Shown: piece by piece, positions 35,538-48,175 of the stretch
Layout of the letters: every line of letters begins with the position of its first letter
How positions within the stretch are numbered: the stretch's first letter is position 1
Assembly (NCBI RefSeq): GCF_047948215.1
Contig: NC_134458.1
Location: forward strand, 86,135,260 to 86,199,259
Length of the DNA: 64,000 nt
Direction of reading: 5' to 3'
From: Lycorma delicatula
Taxonomy: Eukaryota > Arthropoda > Insecta > Hemiptera > Fulgoridae
The notes under the pieces: generated by a model
Seen by the model: the letters and a program-made list of their open reading frames with translations, nothing else
Told to the model about the DNA's origin: nothing
The model's database searches: none
Made by a program: the position numbers and the translations under genes

Positions 35538-35648
35538 GTAATACAAACTATTAGCTGAACAACAGCGACTCAAAAAGTTAACCTCGAAAAAATTCACTAC
35601 AGCAAATAAATTGTTGGAATATATTGGGAAAAGTATGTAGAATAAAAG
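35538..35648 (-). repeat. Left arm of ~110-bp inverted repeat around LINE-A copy 2
   Basis: Reverse complement of 40072-40183. Over the inner ~70 bases (starting cttttattctacatactttt on the other arm) I count about six differences; the outer part is weaker. Confidence 0.85.
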
Positions 35649-35926
35649 TGTGCCCTAGCGGACATAAGCGATTAAGTATTTAATTTATTTATTAACAAAT
35701 GAAGGAAAACGTTTACTTTTCGCCAATAGCGGCTTTATTTTTAATCGTATGTAAAAATAAATATAATAATAATAATAACAAAATGTTTGTTTCAGAATGA
35801 AGATTACAAAAAAAAAAATACATAAACAACATTTTATAGACATGGCCATGAACTGGTCGTCTGTCAAGTTGAGTTCTAATATTTAAAACATCTCCTATAA
35901 ATAAACACAAGATTATAATTATCTAA

Positions 35927-35927
<1 letters not shown>

Positions 35928-36012
<85 letters not shown>
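35928..36012. repeat. (TA)n with a short (CA) tail
   Basis: About 37 TA units followed by about 5 CA units, within the LINE-A 3' UTR. Absent at the corresponding place in copy 1, so it expanded after insertion or in a sublineage. Confidence 0.95.
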
Positions 36013-36426
36013 GTATAAAGGACGCAAAGTAGTAAATAATTAATTCCCAGAAGTAAACCAAACTCTACTAAAGGAAAATAAACAAGAACTAGACATAATA
36101 AAAAACATTTTAAAAAAATAATTCATACAATACAACACGTACAAGATGACCATCAATCCGCACCCAGTCTAAGAACATAAATTTTATTAATGTATTTTGA
36201 TTATGACCTCATCTTTAAATTATGTGTTTCAGTGCAGCGGGACCAGCGATACATCAGCCTAAATTCGAAGCACCTGGATGGCACACATACACATATCTCC
36301 ATATTTGACTCTTTAGTATTAAATTCAGCAACTAAACTACATCTGTAAGACCAAGCATACCTATAAATCCTATCAGTTCTCTTTTCCAATCCCTTCCATT
36401 AAGTAGATTAATTATCTGTTTCCCTG

Positions 36427-37440
36427 CTAAGACACTGTTAATGTTGCCCAGGTTAGAATTTCACTGCCCTCCCACCTACCCAGATTTTCATTTAATCTCC
36501 ATAGTGCACCCCGCGTTCTAAATATTACCGACATTTCGATACTGTTAAATTTACAAGTAAAATAATTCCGATCGTCGAGTACATGATCCACACGATGGTA
36601 GATGTTGTAAAATAACGACTTCTCCGCACGCGCCATCCATTTCTCCTTTACATCCTTCATGCATTCATTCACACCATTCAGCTGTACATTCCAATCACAC
36701 ACGCCATCTACAACCACGCTAAACTCACAGCCACACTTTTCCGTCATTGACTTCCGCACCCTATACTATCCGATATTGCGCTCGATAACTTTAATAGCAA
36801 GTTTACGCGGCTAACGACGATCTTCTTTTGAGTTTAATATCTTTATAATTCATACTAAAAATAAAATGAAATAAATTAATATTAACCGTTTCCAAGTATA
36901 TTACATAATTAGGAGTGGACTGAGGAAAACAGAATAACGTTTTAATAAAAAACCTTAACAAAACCTCTAATATATCGAACATATAATAACCCCAAACCTG
37001 TCTCCCGTATGTTACCACCGCCCTCGTTACCGCTTCAAAAACGACCCATTTATTTTTCACCGGTATTTCATTGTTAGCTAAAAAACTGCTCCACATGTTA
37101 TTCAAACCAAATTTGGCTACTGATACCCGTTTCCTTATGTGCTTTCCAAAAGACAGCAAAGAAGCGAAAGTAACGCCCAAGTATTTGTATCTATTGACCA
37201 CCTCGATTTGCTCATTTTCCCAAAACCATCTTTCATGTTTCGCTAACCGACTCCCTCTTTTGAAAACCATAATCTTTGTTTTCTCCACATTAATTATTAA
37301 TTCCCATTAATCTCATTTTTTATGGATCGGGAATATAATTCCTTCCGAAAAATTACTGGGAACTTGACCGGTCTCTAAAATATCATTAAAACATTTAACC
37401 AATATTTAATTGAAATTCTTTGGTGCAGCTTTGTAAAATT
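36427..37440 (-). pseudogene. LINE-A reverse transcriptase remnant (copy 2), core deleted
   Basis: On the minus strand: 'KENKVPGTDGVPFEFYKAAPKNF' and 'ILETGQVPSNFSEGIIFPIHK' (fingers, 37490-37325), then a direct jump to 'NVEKTKIMVFKRGSRL', 'NRYKYLGVTF', 'AVVTYGRQVWGYY' and the C-terminal 'DWNVQLNGVNECMK' (36700). The block with the catalytic aspartates, present in copy 1, is missing, so this copy cannot polymerise. The later part of the frame is fairly well preserved (161 and 110 residues open). Confidence 0.85.
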
Positions 37441-38029
37441 CAAAGGGAACTCCATCTGTACCCGGTACTTTATTTTCTTTTTCTTTCTGCAAGATAGCAT
37501 TTAATTCTACCTCATCGATTGGAAAGTTTTGTCCTTCCTAAACGCATATGCTATTGGAACCCTTCCCACGGGTAATAGTCAACGAAAATCCTGTACCCAT
37601 TTACTTGCTGTAATTTTCCTCATACATTTAAATCCCTCTTATTAAAGTTCCGTGAATCTCTTAGAAATTTTTCCCTTACCCCTTTAAAAAATCAGATTTA
37701 TTTTTATTACAGAGACTATGATAATTCTTTCTTTCTTCCAAAAAAATAGGCGCATTTGTTCTGTATTAAGCTGTCTATATAAATTTAAACAAGCACAACA
37801 TTTTTCCTAGCCTTAAGACGTTACCAGTCAAACTATTTCTGGCTACCGGGTTCTTTAACATTTCCTCCGGCTGCCTGATAAATCATACGTACAATTTTTT
37901 CCTCATCCTGATCATATTCCCCAGACAAAGCCGCGTCCCGTGTTAAATTTTACAGTGCGTGCTTGTACCTCTCTGTCTCCGCCGCAAACCACCTCAGCTT
38001 CGGTAACACAGACAATAAACAATTATCAT

Positions 38030-38868
38030 TTTTAATTGGTCGCTGCCATTATACTCTCAAATTCAACGGGCATGTGATCCGAGAAATCTGCGGAAATAAC
38101 TCGAAAATCCTTAACTGTACTTAACAACTTCGTTGATATGCAACATAAATCTACAACCGAACTTCCCATCCCTCTAATATAAGTCCATTCACCCTTCTAA
38201 TCACTCCCTATTCACCCACTCATCACACACAGATCAAACCTCTCATACAATTTAATTACTTTCTACCCTCGAGCATTAACCACCTCATCCTTAGAACACC
38301 TAATTGCATTTACATTCCATACATTCTCAAATATTTCATCTGGCAGTACTTGTTGATCTCCTATTCTACTATTAAAATTCCCTAACAGTACAAATTAGTA
38401 ATTTTGGACAATGTTTTCCATAAAACTCCATAATCTTCTAAAATCATCTTCCCACGTCCCACTATTGTTCAAGTAAACTGAAATTACTTACACACAACAA
38501 TCATCCCATTTTACTGCCATCGCTGTGTCCCCCTACAGCTTGGAAAAAATTACATTTTAAATCCCACAAGTTATATTTATAGACTACCATAATTCCACCT
38601 TTAGACCTTCCATAACCCGAACTTCTAACTGCTGGAACCCACACAACTTTATACTCCTGAAACAAATTTTCAAATCGTTCAGCTTTCTCATCATTCTCCA
38701 AGTCTCACTGAAACAAACAAAATCATACTCCTTTTTAAACGAAAAAAAATCATGCAACAATAACTTACCGCTGAGTCCCGCTGCATTATATCCTAGAATT
38801 AAGTATTTTATCTGACTCCCCTTCCTAACAGACAACGTCGCACTATTGAACCTCCCCGGTTTGTCCAT
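38030..38868 (-). pseudogene. LINE-A endonuclease remnant
   Basis: Minus-strand pieces: 'YLILGYNAAGLSGKLLLHDFF' (start of an apurinic-type endonuclease, N in the usual place), 'YDFVCFSETW' with the catalytic Glu, 'GYGRSKGGIMVVYK', then after a frameshift 'FVLLGNFNSRIGDQ' and 'ADFSDHMPVEF' with the SDH active-site motif near 38060. The domain would nick the target DNA. Several frameshifts disable it. Copy 1 has lost this region entirely. Confidence 0.8.
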
Positions 38869-39084
38869 TGATTTTTTTTAACCATTTCCCCAAAGTCATA
38901 ATTGAATATCTCTTTCAGTTTTACCATGCCATCTTGCTATTCGTACATCAACCATCCCGTTGCCGTCCAAGTAAATTTTTGACCCTCCACAATCAGCTGG
39001 TCCACATTAATAATCATGTTCTTATTGTCCACCGCTTTAATAACTTCTCATAGCTTCTAATCGCCATAAGCTTTCCCCTTTTTT

Positions 39085-39690
39085 TCCTAGTTTCCTAACA
39101 AAAGTCCTTGTGTACTGTCATGATAGTTTCTTTTAACCTCTTTGTGTTTTTTAATATACACTAATATCGGTATCAAATGGTACATGCGTAATAATGGGAG
39201 CATTATCCCTTTTTTACCTAGTGTATGGGCTCGATTAATTACTACTTGCCGATCTATTTGTAACACATCCCTGCAGAAGTCGCTCACAATCACACCGTAA
39301 ACTGCGTCGGAATTAAATCTCAGCCCTTTGAATATCAAATTACGGTGTGCCCGGGCTTCATAATTATCAAGCTGCTCAAAATTTTGGCGTTTTCTTCCTT
39401 CAAAATCCGCACTTCTTCAACGATCTATTTCCCTCCCCGAAATCTCGAATCGCAGCTGATATACCCAAAATATCTTCTTTTGTTGCCAGCTTGGCCAAGT
39501 TTTCATCGAAGACTTACTTCATCATTGCTTCAGTACCTTGGAACAGATCTACATTTTCAGATCAAGGGATTCGTTTTACTGCTTGGTCCTCCTCGTCAGG
39601 CGAATTAACTGGATGATCCCGTTTTCCTTTTTGAGTCTGTGCGTTAGAAATTTATCCGTAATTTAAACAAAAGTTGCAAAGAAACACTGA
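39085..39690 (-). pseudogene. LINE-A ORF1 remnant (copy 2)
   Basis: The block 'RNLIFKGLRFNSDA' near 39340 matches 'RNNLIFKGLKF' of copy 1. It continues with 'YGVIVSDFCRDVLQIDRQVVINRAHTLGKKG', which fits the RNA-recognition region of LINE ORF1 proteins. The N-terminal coiled-coil part (39600-39360) is split by frameshifts. No zinc knuckles are visible. Confidence 0.72.
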
Positions 39691-40071
39691 CCACTCGGAA
39701 CACAATTAAAAATATTGTCAATAATACTTTATTTGACGATTTATTTAATGTTTTATAAAATAAATCAAAACTGATTTGACACAGGGAGATATAATAAAGT
39801 ACGCAGAAAATATTATCGTTAACCATAAGCGAAACACAGAAACAGGTGTATCAACAAGCAACGCTGATAAAAAAAGCGCACAGCAGCACGTCCTTACTCC
39901 ACCAAGGCTAGAACTCAATTCAGCATGTAAAAATAAGAAGCACCAGTAAATAGCTGAGGAAACTCTGCATAAAAAACCTCTGGCGTAGTTCTTTCTGCCA
40001 GCAAAATTAAAGGCGCTATCGAATTTTGCAATAAGCACCAAAATCGCGCTATGGTGGATTAGCTGGAAACC

Positions 40072-40183
40072 CTTTTATTCTACATACTTTTCCGAATCTC
40101 TTCCAATAATTTATTTGCTGTAGTAAATTTTTTGAGGTTAAAATCTTCTATTGACTCAGCTATATTATATAGTTTTTGTGTAA
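40072..40183 (+). repeat. Right arm of ~110-bp inverted repeat around LINE-A copy 2
   Basis: Partner of 35538-35648. The two arms enclose about 4.4 kb that holds LINE-A copy 2 plus about 85 bp on the left and 145 bp on the right that do not match copy 1. Confidence 0.85.
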
Positions 40184-42753
40184 TTTAGATTACGCATAAA
40201 CTTTAAACTATAATTTAAATGTAATTATTTTTATTTTATAAAAATATTTCTTTTACGAGCACAGAACGTTAATCATGTTTTTTTTTTTATTACAGGTACG
40301 TTCCAAGGTTCCGATTGTTAAAGAAGCTGCTTGCTTTCTACAGCCATATAATCCATTCAGGTCACTTTTATCTCAAATCTATTTTAAGAAAATTCCTATT
40401 AATGAATTGTTTTTCATTCATAAGAAATTAAAATAAAATTTTAGTACTCTAACGCCAATTTTTGGGTTACGGTTTTGTCTGGTTCAATAATAGAAATGTT
40501 TATTTCGCTTGGCTTGAAACGGGGTACTTAAATACAGTGGAATAACATCTTAGTAAAAACTACAAATAACTTGTTACGTCTACAGATAAATTATTCCCTT
40601 TATTTACTACATACTACAAAATAAATAGGTTTTTTTAATACTGCATATATTATTATCATTTAAATAGTATGATAAACTAGGAAAATCTTAAAAAGCTCCA
40701 TAATTTAATCGATTTTGTTTGTTAATTATTGATTAAATTTTATTTTATATAATATCTCTAGAAAACTTAGTAGTATCAATGAAATACGTAAATAATACAT
40801 TTTCTTTAAACAGAATTTATAAAAACAAAAAAATTATGTTATAAAAAAAATTTCTATTATATTTATATATTTTTCTTTTTTGTAAAAATTATATGTAGAA
40901 ACAATTAAATTTCATTCAACTGTTCATATAATTAGGAATCAAATTCATGGTAAAATTTAATTAATTTAGTTATGAAATTAAGTTAAAGATTACAAAAAAG
41001 TTAATTAAAAAAAATTTAAGCTTTATAAAAATGTTCGGTAACTGTTATAAATATTTATTAGATAATAATAAATAAAGCATTAAAAAAGTTTTTTTTGTGG
41101 TTGTTACTGTGTGATGGCTAAAGAAAACTTACGAGTATAAATGAGATATATAAAAATAATTTATTTATCTGAATAATAAATTAACCGACGCGATACTACA
41201 TTTTAATACCTTGTTCGAAATCAATAAAGCTTAATATTACAGTTATCAAAATTATAAATTTTATTAATTTTTGACAAATCATCTTTATAAAGTAATTACT
41301 AAAACTTTTTACAATCGTACAATTCACCGAAGTTTCTATTATTTTGATCTTAAAGAATCTATTTTATTTTTATCATATAATTTCATCCCGTTTCAATTAA
41401 TTATATATTCACTTGGCTTTCTTTATAGCAAATCGGTGCGGTTTTTCCCAATACCCAATAAGAGCGAAGTATTGTGTACTTAAGAAAACAGCATAACCAA
41501 TTATAATATTTACAGGCTTCTTGTAAATATTTCAACCGATCACTGTAATATTTAAAGGAAGGGCGTAACTCCTACAAATATTTTAGGTTAAGACGTTGCT
41601 AAGATATCAATCAGGGTTTATTTTAAATCCATTCCTTAATTTCTTAAATTCGGCTGTTCTTGGATGGTGCCGGGTGAATTAGATATAAGGTTGATATAAT
41701 GCTCTGATCTGGTTCAGTTTTGAATTAAACGTAAAATATATATTATTAAAAAAAAAATAGTAATATTTAGCGAAGCACAGAAATACGCTGATTCATTATA
41801 TATTTATTAATGTTAATTTTTATTTTTATATGATTTTTTTTCAAACATGTTAGACAAATTGATCGATATTTCTTCAATTTGTATGAAACAAAACCTAGAT
41901 AAATGTAATAAAAAAATAAAAAAACTGTTAATAGCGCTTTCGTAGAGATTCTCGCATCATCCGCTATAATTTTTTAATTAATTATACATAAATAATAACA
42001 ATTCTTTGAAATGATAAAAGAATAGTACAATATTTTCGCTTAAAACATCCTGTTGAAACGAAAGTAAGGTGTCTTAGGAAAATTAAACACACAAAAACGA
42101 ATGTTATTTTATTTGCGACTCGTATAATAATACAGCCGATGTGAAAATCATGAAAATTCCTCTAAAACAAATGTTATAAATAAATATTATACATGCTAAT
42201 CATTTCCAAATGTTTATTATTTAGTAACATTCAGGATTAAACCGAATGTATCAGGATAGATAATTCAATTAAGACATATTTGCTTTTACTGGAGGGATGA
42301 AATTAATAACAGAGTCATACCTATTCCAGAATTTGAGCATTTATTTTAAGCGCCTGTAATGCGATATTTACTCCTGATTCGCAGCATTATATTTTCATCA
42401 CTAAAATCGGTATAAGAAAATTGGCTTCGTAACAGAATTATTTTTATTTTGTATAATAATTTTATTTTTCTTAAAGACCAATGCTTCCGATGTATTTATA
42501 AAAAAAATAATTATTATTAATATCTATATTTACACATGATATAGATTTCATTTTTCTATGAAATCTGTAAATTCTGTTTTGGATATCTTCCTTAATTCAA
42601 CCATCTGTTGAGTTTGAGCAACGGAGTACTTCAGTTTATGGTATTTTATATTCTCTTTTGACTTTGGCTATTTAAAAATCAGGACTACTTTTTGTTATGA
42701 TTATAAGCAAAATAAGTCTAGCAGCAACATCAGTACTCGTGGAGTTTCTGTGC
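40184..42753. other. AT-rich spacer; one weak exon-like stretch
   Basis: Nothing clearly recognisable. At 40278-40295 a T-rich tract ending in 'attacag' precedes an open frame of about 46 codons (40296-40436). It has no known motif and may be chance. Confidence 0.45.
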
Positions 42754-43164
42754 TGAGAGTATCGAAACAACATTTTTGGGGGTATGTTATTCATTTACCT
42801 CGAATTTATGAGACATTTACACACGAATTGGCTCTATAAAATGTAGAACTAGGCGCGGGGTTCGTGCTTCCGAGAACTCGGTTAGCTAGTTCAGAGGGCA
42901 ACGATGTAGAACATTCAAGATGTCTGGATGAGGCCTGCAGCGAAGGCAAAAGCTCAGTTTATAAATCACTGATGTAAATGTCTACCGAGGCATTTACATC
43001 AGTGGCATCCCAACGATGCCTGGCTTATTACTAGGAGATGTGAAAAGTTAGAGGGCGAAAGACGACTCCCGTTAAAGCCCATCAGGACTAGGAACGGGAT
43101 GGGTGACCGGAAGCGTCACAACGCAGGTGTCTTTCCCTATGGGGTTGGGATGAGAGTATCGAAA
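42754..43164 (+). repeat. Internal R1-like fragment flanked by 14-bp direct repeats
   Basis: Sequence from about 42822 to 43150 matches 17462-17810 of the R1-like element, including 'gatgtaaatgtct.ccgagg', 'ggcatccc' and 'ggggttgggatg'. The 14-bp motif tgagagtatcgaaa stands at 42754-42767 and 43151-43164. The fragment stops about 900 bp short of the R1 3' end, which is unusual for target-primed insertion. Confidence 0.78.
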
Positions 43165-46100
43165 AAGAAAGTAAATATTTAATGGAAGAAAATCATTTTA
43201 GGATGTTTTACTAACTTTTAGAACATTTAAAAGGATTAAAAAATATTATAAGGTTGAACTTTGTAATTTTTTGAACGGTTAGTAGATACTACGTTACCTG
43301 ATAAACGCTCAAGTCGTAAGGCATGCTGTTTAGCTGATGGACAAAAATCAAATTTCCCGGGTCAGTCCTGAGTAAATGGTTATTTTTATCCGATCATACC
43401 AAAGGTGCAATGACTACGAGTCCCGGCATCCTCATAATTAACCTATCACGGTTGTACTTACACATATAGAACGGAAAATAAAAACATGAATATAGGTCAT
43501 TGAAAAAAAAAGGTGGTTATTAGATAGGATCTGCCCTCGATGGAACCCCAAGATGATACAAATAATTCCAGTCAGAGGTGTTAAGGTCCATTGAAGGTCT
43601 CAAGTGACTATTCTGCTCACAATCTCGAGAATTTTGGGAATTTCTTTTCAAATAGAAATTAACTTAAAGGGTTTGCTACACGAACGGTTTGTTTTTATAT
43701 TTAAGTAATCTAAGAGCCATTTAGAAAGAGGTTAATAAGGAAACAATCTCCCCATCTAATAATTTTGTGGTATGTCGAAGTGTTCAGCTATGCTACAAAA
43801 CCTTTCGTCGTTGCTGATGTTTGTACAAAACATCAGCAACATTGTTTGTTTGAACAAAACCGTTGTTCAACTATGCTGATGAACAATTCTTTATCTTTAA
43901 GCCGATTCAAAAATAATACCATTTATTGATAATGCTTCTAATCTGACGGTGTTAGTACCACAAAAAAAGTATGGATGTAATTTCGATGACCCATATATAA
44001 AAGCAAAATAAACTCTTATTCTTTGTTGCTGGACACATCCATATTATGAAACGCTGCACTGCTGATGTTTGTACGATATAATATTGTTGAAATAAATATC
44101 TGAGTTGTAGCGATGTAATTACGATTATTTATAATACTGCTCCCGAATTGCAAAGGAGCAATTGTGGAACTCCGTTTTACAACACTGCTTCTTAATTAGT
44201 TATTAGTTAATCTTTAAATAAAAGAATAATGTAATTGTAAATACAGATCTACAAGTACAAATTTACTTAAATCATTTAGGCTGTAAATTTACGAAAAAAG
44301 GTGTAATTTTCAATTCGTAGGTGTAAAAATACTCGTATTATTAAAATAATGCGAAAATAATTTTATATAATTCAATATAGGGTATTATCGCAAAACGGGA
44401 ATAAAATGTATGATTAAATTTTTTTATTTTATATTACATAAAATACACCAAGTACAGAAAACAATTCCGTATTAAATACGTTCGGTAGGTTATTTTAAAT
44501 TAAATTAATTAATGTAGTAGTACGACGGTGGTTACATTTGAAAGTAAGCCTACTCCAATATAAATAAACTAAAGCTGTATACCAACGTGATACACGGTCT
44601 TGACATGCGAATGCAACCAGTGGTTGTTTTGCGGTAACGATATAAGGGTACGCTAAAAGAAAAAAATACTACAAAAATAAAACCAAATAACGTAACTAAA
44701 CTTTAGACTATGTGTAATTAAATTAAAAAAAGGTAAACTGTTTTAAAATTTGTTGTGTTTTTTTAATAGCTAACACCTCAACAGTTTTTTTTTTAATTTC
44801 TCTTTGGTGTATATATACATATAGTAAAGGTAATGAATGTTTCTTTAAAAAAAGAAAGATTAAAGTAATATTGGAGTGAATAAACTATTTATTGTTTTTG
44901 TTCTTATTGTAAGACTGCTCGTCTAATCCGTTAGTGGAAGGGGAAAGATGGAGGAGTTACTGCGCACTATGCGCTATCTCAAAAACATTGAATAAAATTT
45001 GATTCATTATAAATTATGTATAGTTTTTACTAACTACCGATCGATGTTTTCAGTCGAGAAATAAACAATTGTACTTATTCAATAAGCCGTGGCTCCTTAC
45101 CCGGACTGAAATTTTTTTACCTACGTAAATAGGGATGATTCGCTTTTCGCCGCCAACATCGCCTTAATAACTTATAATGAAATGTTTTATGTACGCTCCT
45201 AACTTTCTGTATCTTCTATACCAGTTATATATCTTATCAAGACACCATATATGGTTTACCAAATTATCAACATCACATACGCCCGAGGATTTTAATATCA
45301 ACTGAAAAATTGTGTTTTTTCTATATTGAAGCATCTCACATTCTAGGAGTTGATACCTACTGATCTCTATGGATTGTGTCCTTAGTAGATTTTAAAACAA
45401 AAAGACCCGAGTCTTTAAATGATTTTAGGACATAACGTGTCCAGTTAATGAACTAATTACATTTTTAAGACTGTTTATTTAATAGAAGATGAAATTAAAA
45501 GGTAAGTTCTTCAAGGAGAATCGTGAAAATATTGTTCAGTGTTACATTCTCCACCGTTCGCTTAATTCATCGTATTGTTTGACTGCAGTTTTTTAGTTAA
45601 TGTAATTTGAACACCGCAGGCTGTTTCGGGTAGGTGAGAGCAATGTTAATTTAGAATAATATTCTTGAAAATAGGTTAATTTCTACTCGTGTTAATTAAT
45701 TGTTTGTACAGTGTAGTATTTTGTGTTAGGTATGAAAATACATTTTCCCACGTAGAAATAATGTAGTTGAATGCGAACTCTAAAAACATTATTTTGATAT
45801 TTTCTTTTAATTTTAACAGATATAAATATACATCAATTTTAAGTGATTGGGGTGGAGTTTAAATTTATATATAATGATTTTTTTTTGTTTTTTTTTTTTA
45901 GGGTAGAGAATATAATTTTCCTTTTACTTTCAAGGCGTTTCTATTTAGTTAAAACCGGAAAATGTTTATTTTGAAAAAATTACCTCAAAAAAATTTAGGC
46001 AAAGTTCATAATTTTTCAATAATGAAAAAATGATGTTTTAAAATTAATTACTTCAAATAAAAACGGAACTTCGACCCCAATTTTTTTTTTTTTCAGCTTG

Positions 46101-46859
46101 AGCACTGAACTGAAAGAAATGTATTTTTAACAGAACCATTAGAACTGCATCTAGCTATAAATTACCCACAGCTGCGTACGGTAGTTAGTAAACATTACCC
46201 AATTTTAAATATTAGTAAATTTATATTTAATTAATTGAAATTGTTTTGAATATAAAAAATATTTTAATCATACATTTTAAATTGTGATTAAACTATAACC
46301 TGTCAATAATACACAAAGTTACGTATAATTTTTATCCTAAAAGAATAACTAAATAAATTTTAACAGCTGGTGTCCTGAAATGTTATTTTAAATGAAATTA
46401 AATATAATTAAAAAGGTTTAAACCACTAGTTTGATAACCACCTTTGTCGATTCAAAAAATGTTTTAAATTAAATATTAATACACTTCTTCGAACATTAGT
46501 TCTCTTCTTATGTGCATTACTATATTAAAAAAAAAAATTAATTATTGACCAGTGAATGCAGTTTCTGTAGACCAACTTTCCGCTACACGGTCACGTCAGA
46601 TCCCCCAATTCGGAACGCGCATTTGTATGACGCTTGTTTGTCATCCTTTATTTTCATATCCTCGAAAATATTACTTTTAATGACTATCATTTCAAATGAA
46701 AAACCGTTGTTAAAATGACACCTGTGTTTCCCGAAAAATCAAATTATTAGATCCGCGTATTAAACCAACCTTAAAAACAAAAAAAATTAATTTACGTTAA
46801 ATAAAATAAAATAATATTAAATAAATTTAAAAAAAAATTGTTTAATAATAATGGGCTTC
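43165..46859. other. AT-rich spacer with one hairpin
   Basis: No gene recognised. A 13-bp perfect inverted repeat (gttgctgatgttt and its complement) lies at 43810-43840, and part of it recurs near 44061. The stretch 43300-43640 has higher GC but no motif I can name. Confidence 0.5.
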
Positions 46860-47617
46860 CCGTGGAACTGCGTGTGAGACTAGAGTGATGAGGTGATGCC
46901 GAACACCTCTTGCGAGGTTAGACGAATTATGACCATCAACTGATAACATACGGAGTGCCCTGGGGTGTTCTTATAATACGTCTGCAAACAATCGTCCGAT
47001 TTTCAAAATTCAAACGGGGTATTTGTTAGTAAGTTGGAGGCTAACTTTTGCATGCATCAGGTACACTCTCGATCTAACAGATCAGGTTATTCGGAAATTC
47101 TTTTATATCATCGCAACCAACCTTCCGATTTTACAATTAACGCGAGGTATTTGCCAGTATAATAGAAAATCAATTGAAACCAAACCAGAACAAAAATTAA
47201 CTGATATACTCAGAAAAATCGAGTGGCCTGCGTTACGCCGAGACCAGATTGTTTGCGGGTGTTCACCCGCAAACACGGTTTATGTAGAGTTTAATGGCAG
47301 TACGATTAGAGGTTCATCGGATTGAGGATCGAGCTCACTATTGTCAAATTTGATGCTTTAGGGGGACGGCAAAGGAGAACGGTGTATGGTGCCACTAATT
47401 ATGCTGGGCTGTGACGGTGCATAAACTACAAGGGAATACCCTAGAAAGAGCTGTCGTAGATCTCACACCTTTGCCAAGGGCAAGGCCTACGTAGCACTGA
47501 GTCGCGTGTGGCATTCAGAGAGTTTAACCATTAGTTGTTTGGATCTCAGAAAATTGCTGTATGACCCGCACGATAAAAAGTCTCTCGAGGAACTCAACCG
47601 TATGAGAAATCTGTAAG
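46860..47617 (+). pseudogene. Pif1-like helicase C-terminus, probably from a Helitron
   Basis: Fragments in three frames: 'PVELRVR' near 46858, 'CGCSPANTVYVEFNG' near 47260, 'WAVTVHKLQGNTLERAVVDL' (47405-47470), and 'FAKGKAYVALSRVWHSESLTISCLDLRKLL' followed by 'DPHDKKSLEELNRMRNL' and a stop at 47615-47617. The HK(L/S)QG and YVALSRV blocks are the C-terminal helicase motifs of Pif1 proteins and of the helicase half of Helitron RepHel. Host Pif1 is possible but unlikely given the shattered frame. N-terminal ATPase motifs are not visible, so this is a terminal fragment. Confidence 0.75.
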
Positions 47618-47984
47618 TTTAGATTGGTATACGCCAATTAATTAAACTGAAATGTTTACAGTTTCCTCATTTGGTTCATCAGTACGTTAAATGCGTTATA
47701 TCCATAAGTTTTCGAATAGTGAATTTTTCTCCATGATCACTTATAAGTATTAAACAATAAAAACAATTATAAAAAATTAAAAAACACAACTCCCAAATAA
47801 TTAAAAAAAATAAATCGAACTAAAAAAAAGAAAACAAGGTATGGAAATAAAGGATAAAACATCACTGTGCAGTATTTAATTTAAAAAAATTACGGGTGAC
47901 CAATCAACTTTCACAAAATTTGTTTAATTATATTTTTCATTTTGTAGAAATAGCAAGCATTTAATGTTGTCTAATGAAGTTTTT

Positions 47985-48175
47985 ACCAGGTCTTACATCG
48001 ATAAAAAAATTTTTTCCTTCAACGAAAATATTTAAATGCAGTCGGGTGGCTGTTTAATATATAATAATTACTATTCAGAGCTCTTTAATATAGTACAATT
48101 ACTATTCAGAGCCCCCAGACTGCATTTAAACATTTTCGTCGGACAAAATTTTCTCACCGGTCTGGACTTCTGATA
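47985..48175. repeat. Foldback sequence, ~45-bp imperfect inverted repeat
   Basis: The core 'cgaaaatatttaaatgcagt' near 48025 recurs as its near-complement 'actgcatttaaacattttcg' near 48120. Between them the block 'taattactattcagagc' is duplicated in tandem (48066-48083 and 48095-48112). No coding capacity. Confidence 0.7.

Larger units (their letters stand above)
35735..39925 (-). mobile_element. LINE-A copy 2 (non-LTR retrotransposon, near full-length, decayed)
   Basis: Reading leftward: 5' UTR (39925-~39690, matching 15425-15670), ORF1, endonuclease, the start and end of the reverse transcriptase, then a long 3' UTR to about 35735 that contains a (TA)n expansion. The same 3' UTR text is found at 20700-20815 in copy 1. 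About 590 bp of the polymerase core is missing at ~37310-37325. Coiled-coil ORF1 plus endonuclease plus RT fits the Jockey/I/R1-like groups; I cannot name the clade. Confidence 0.82.
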
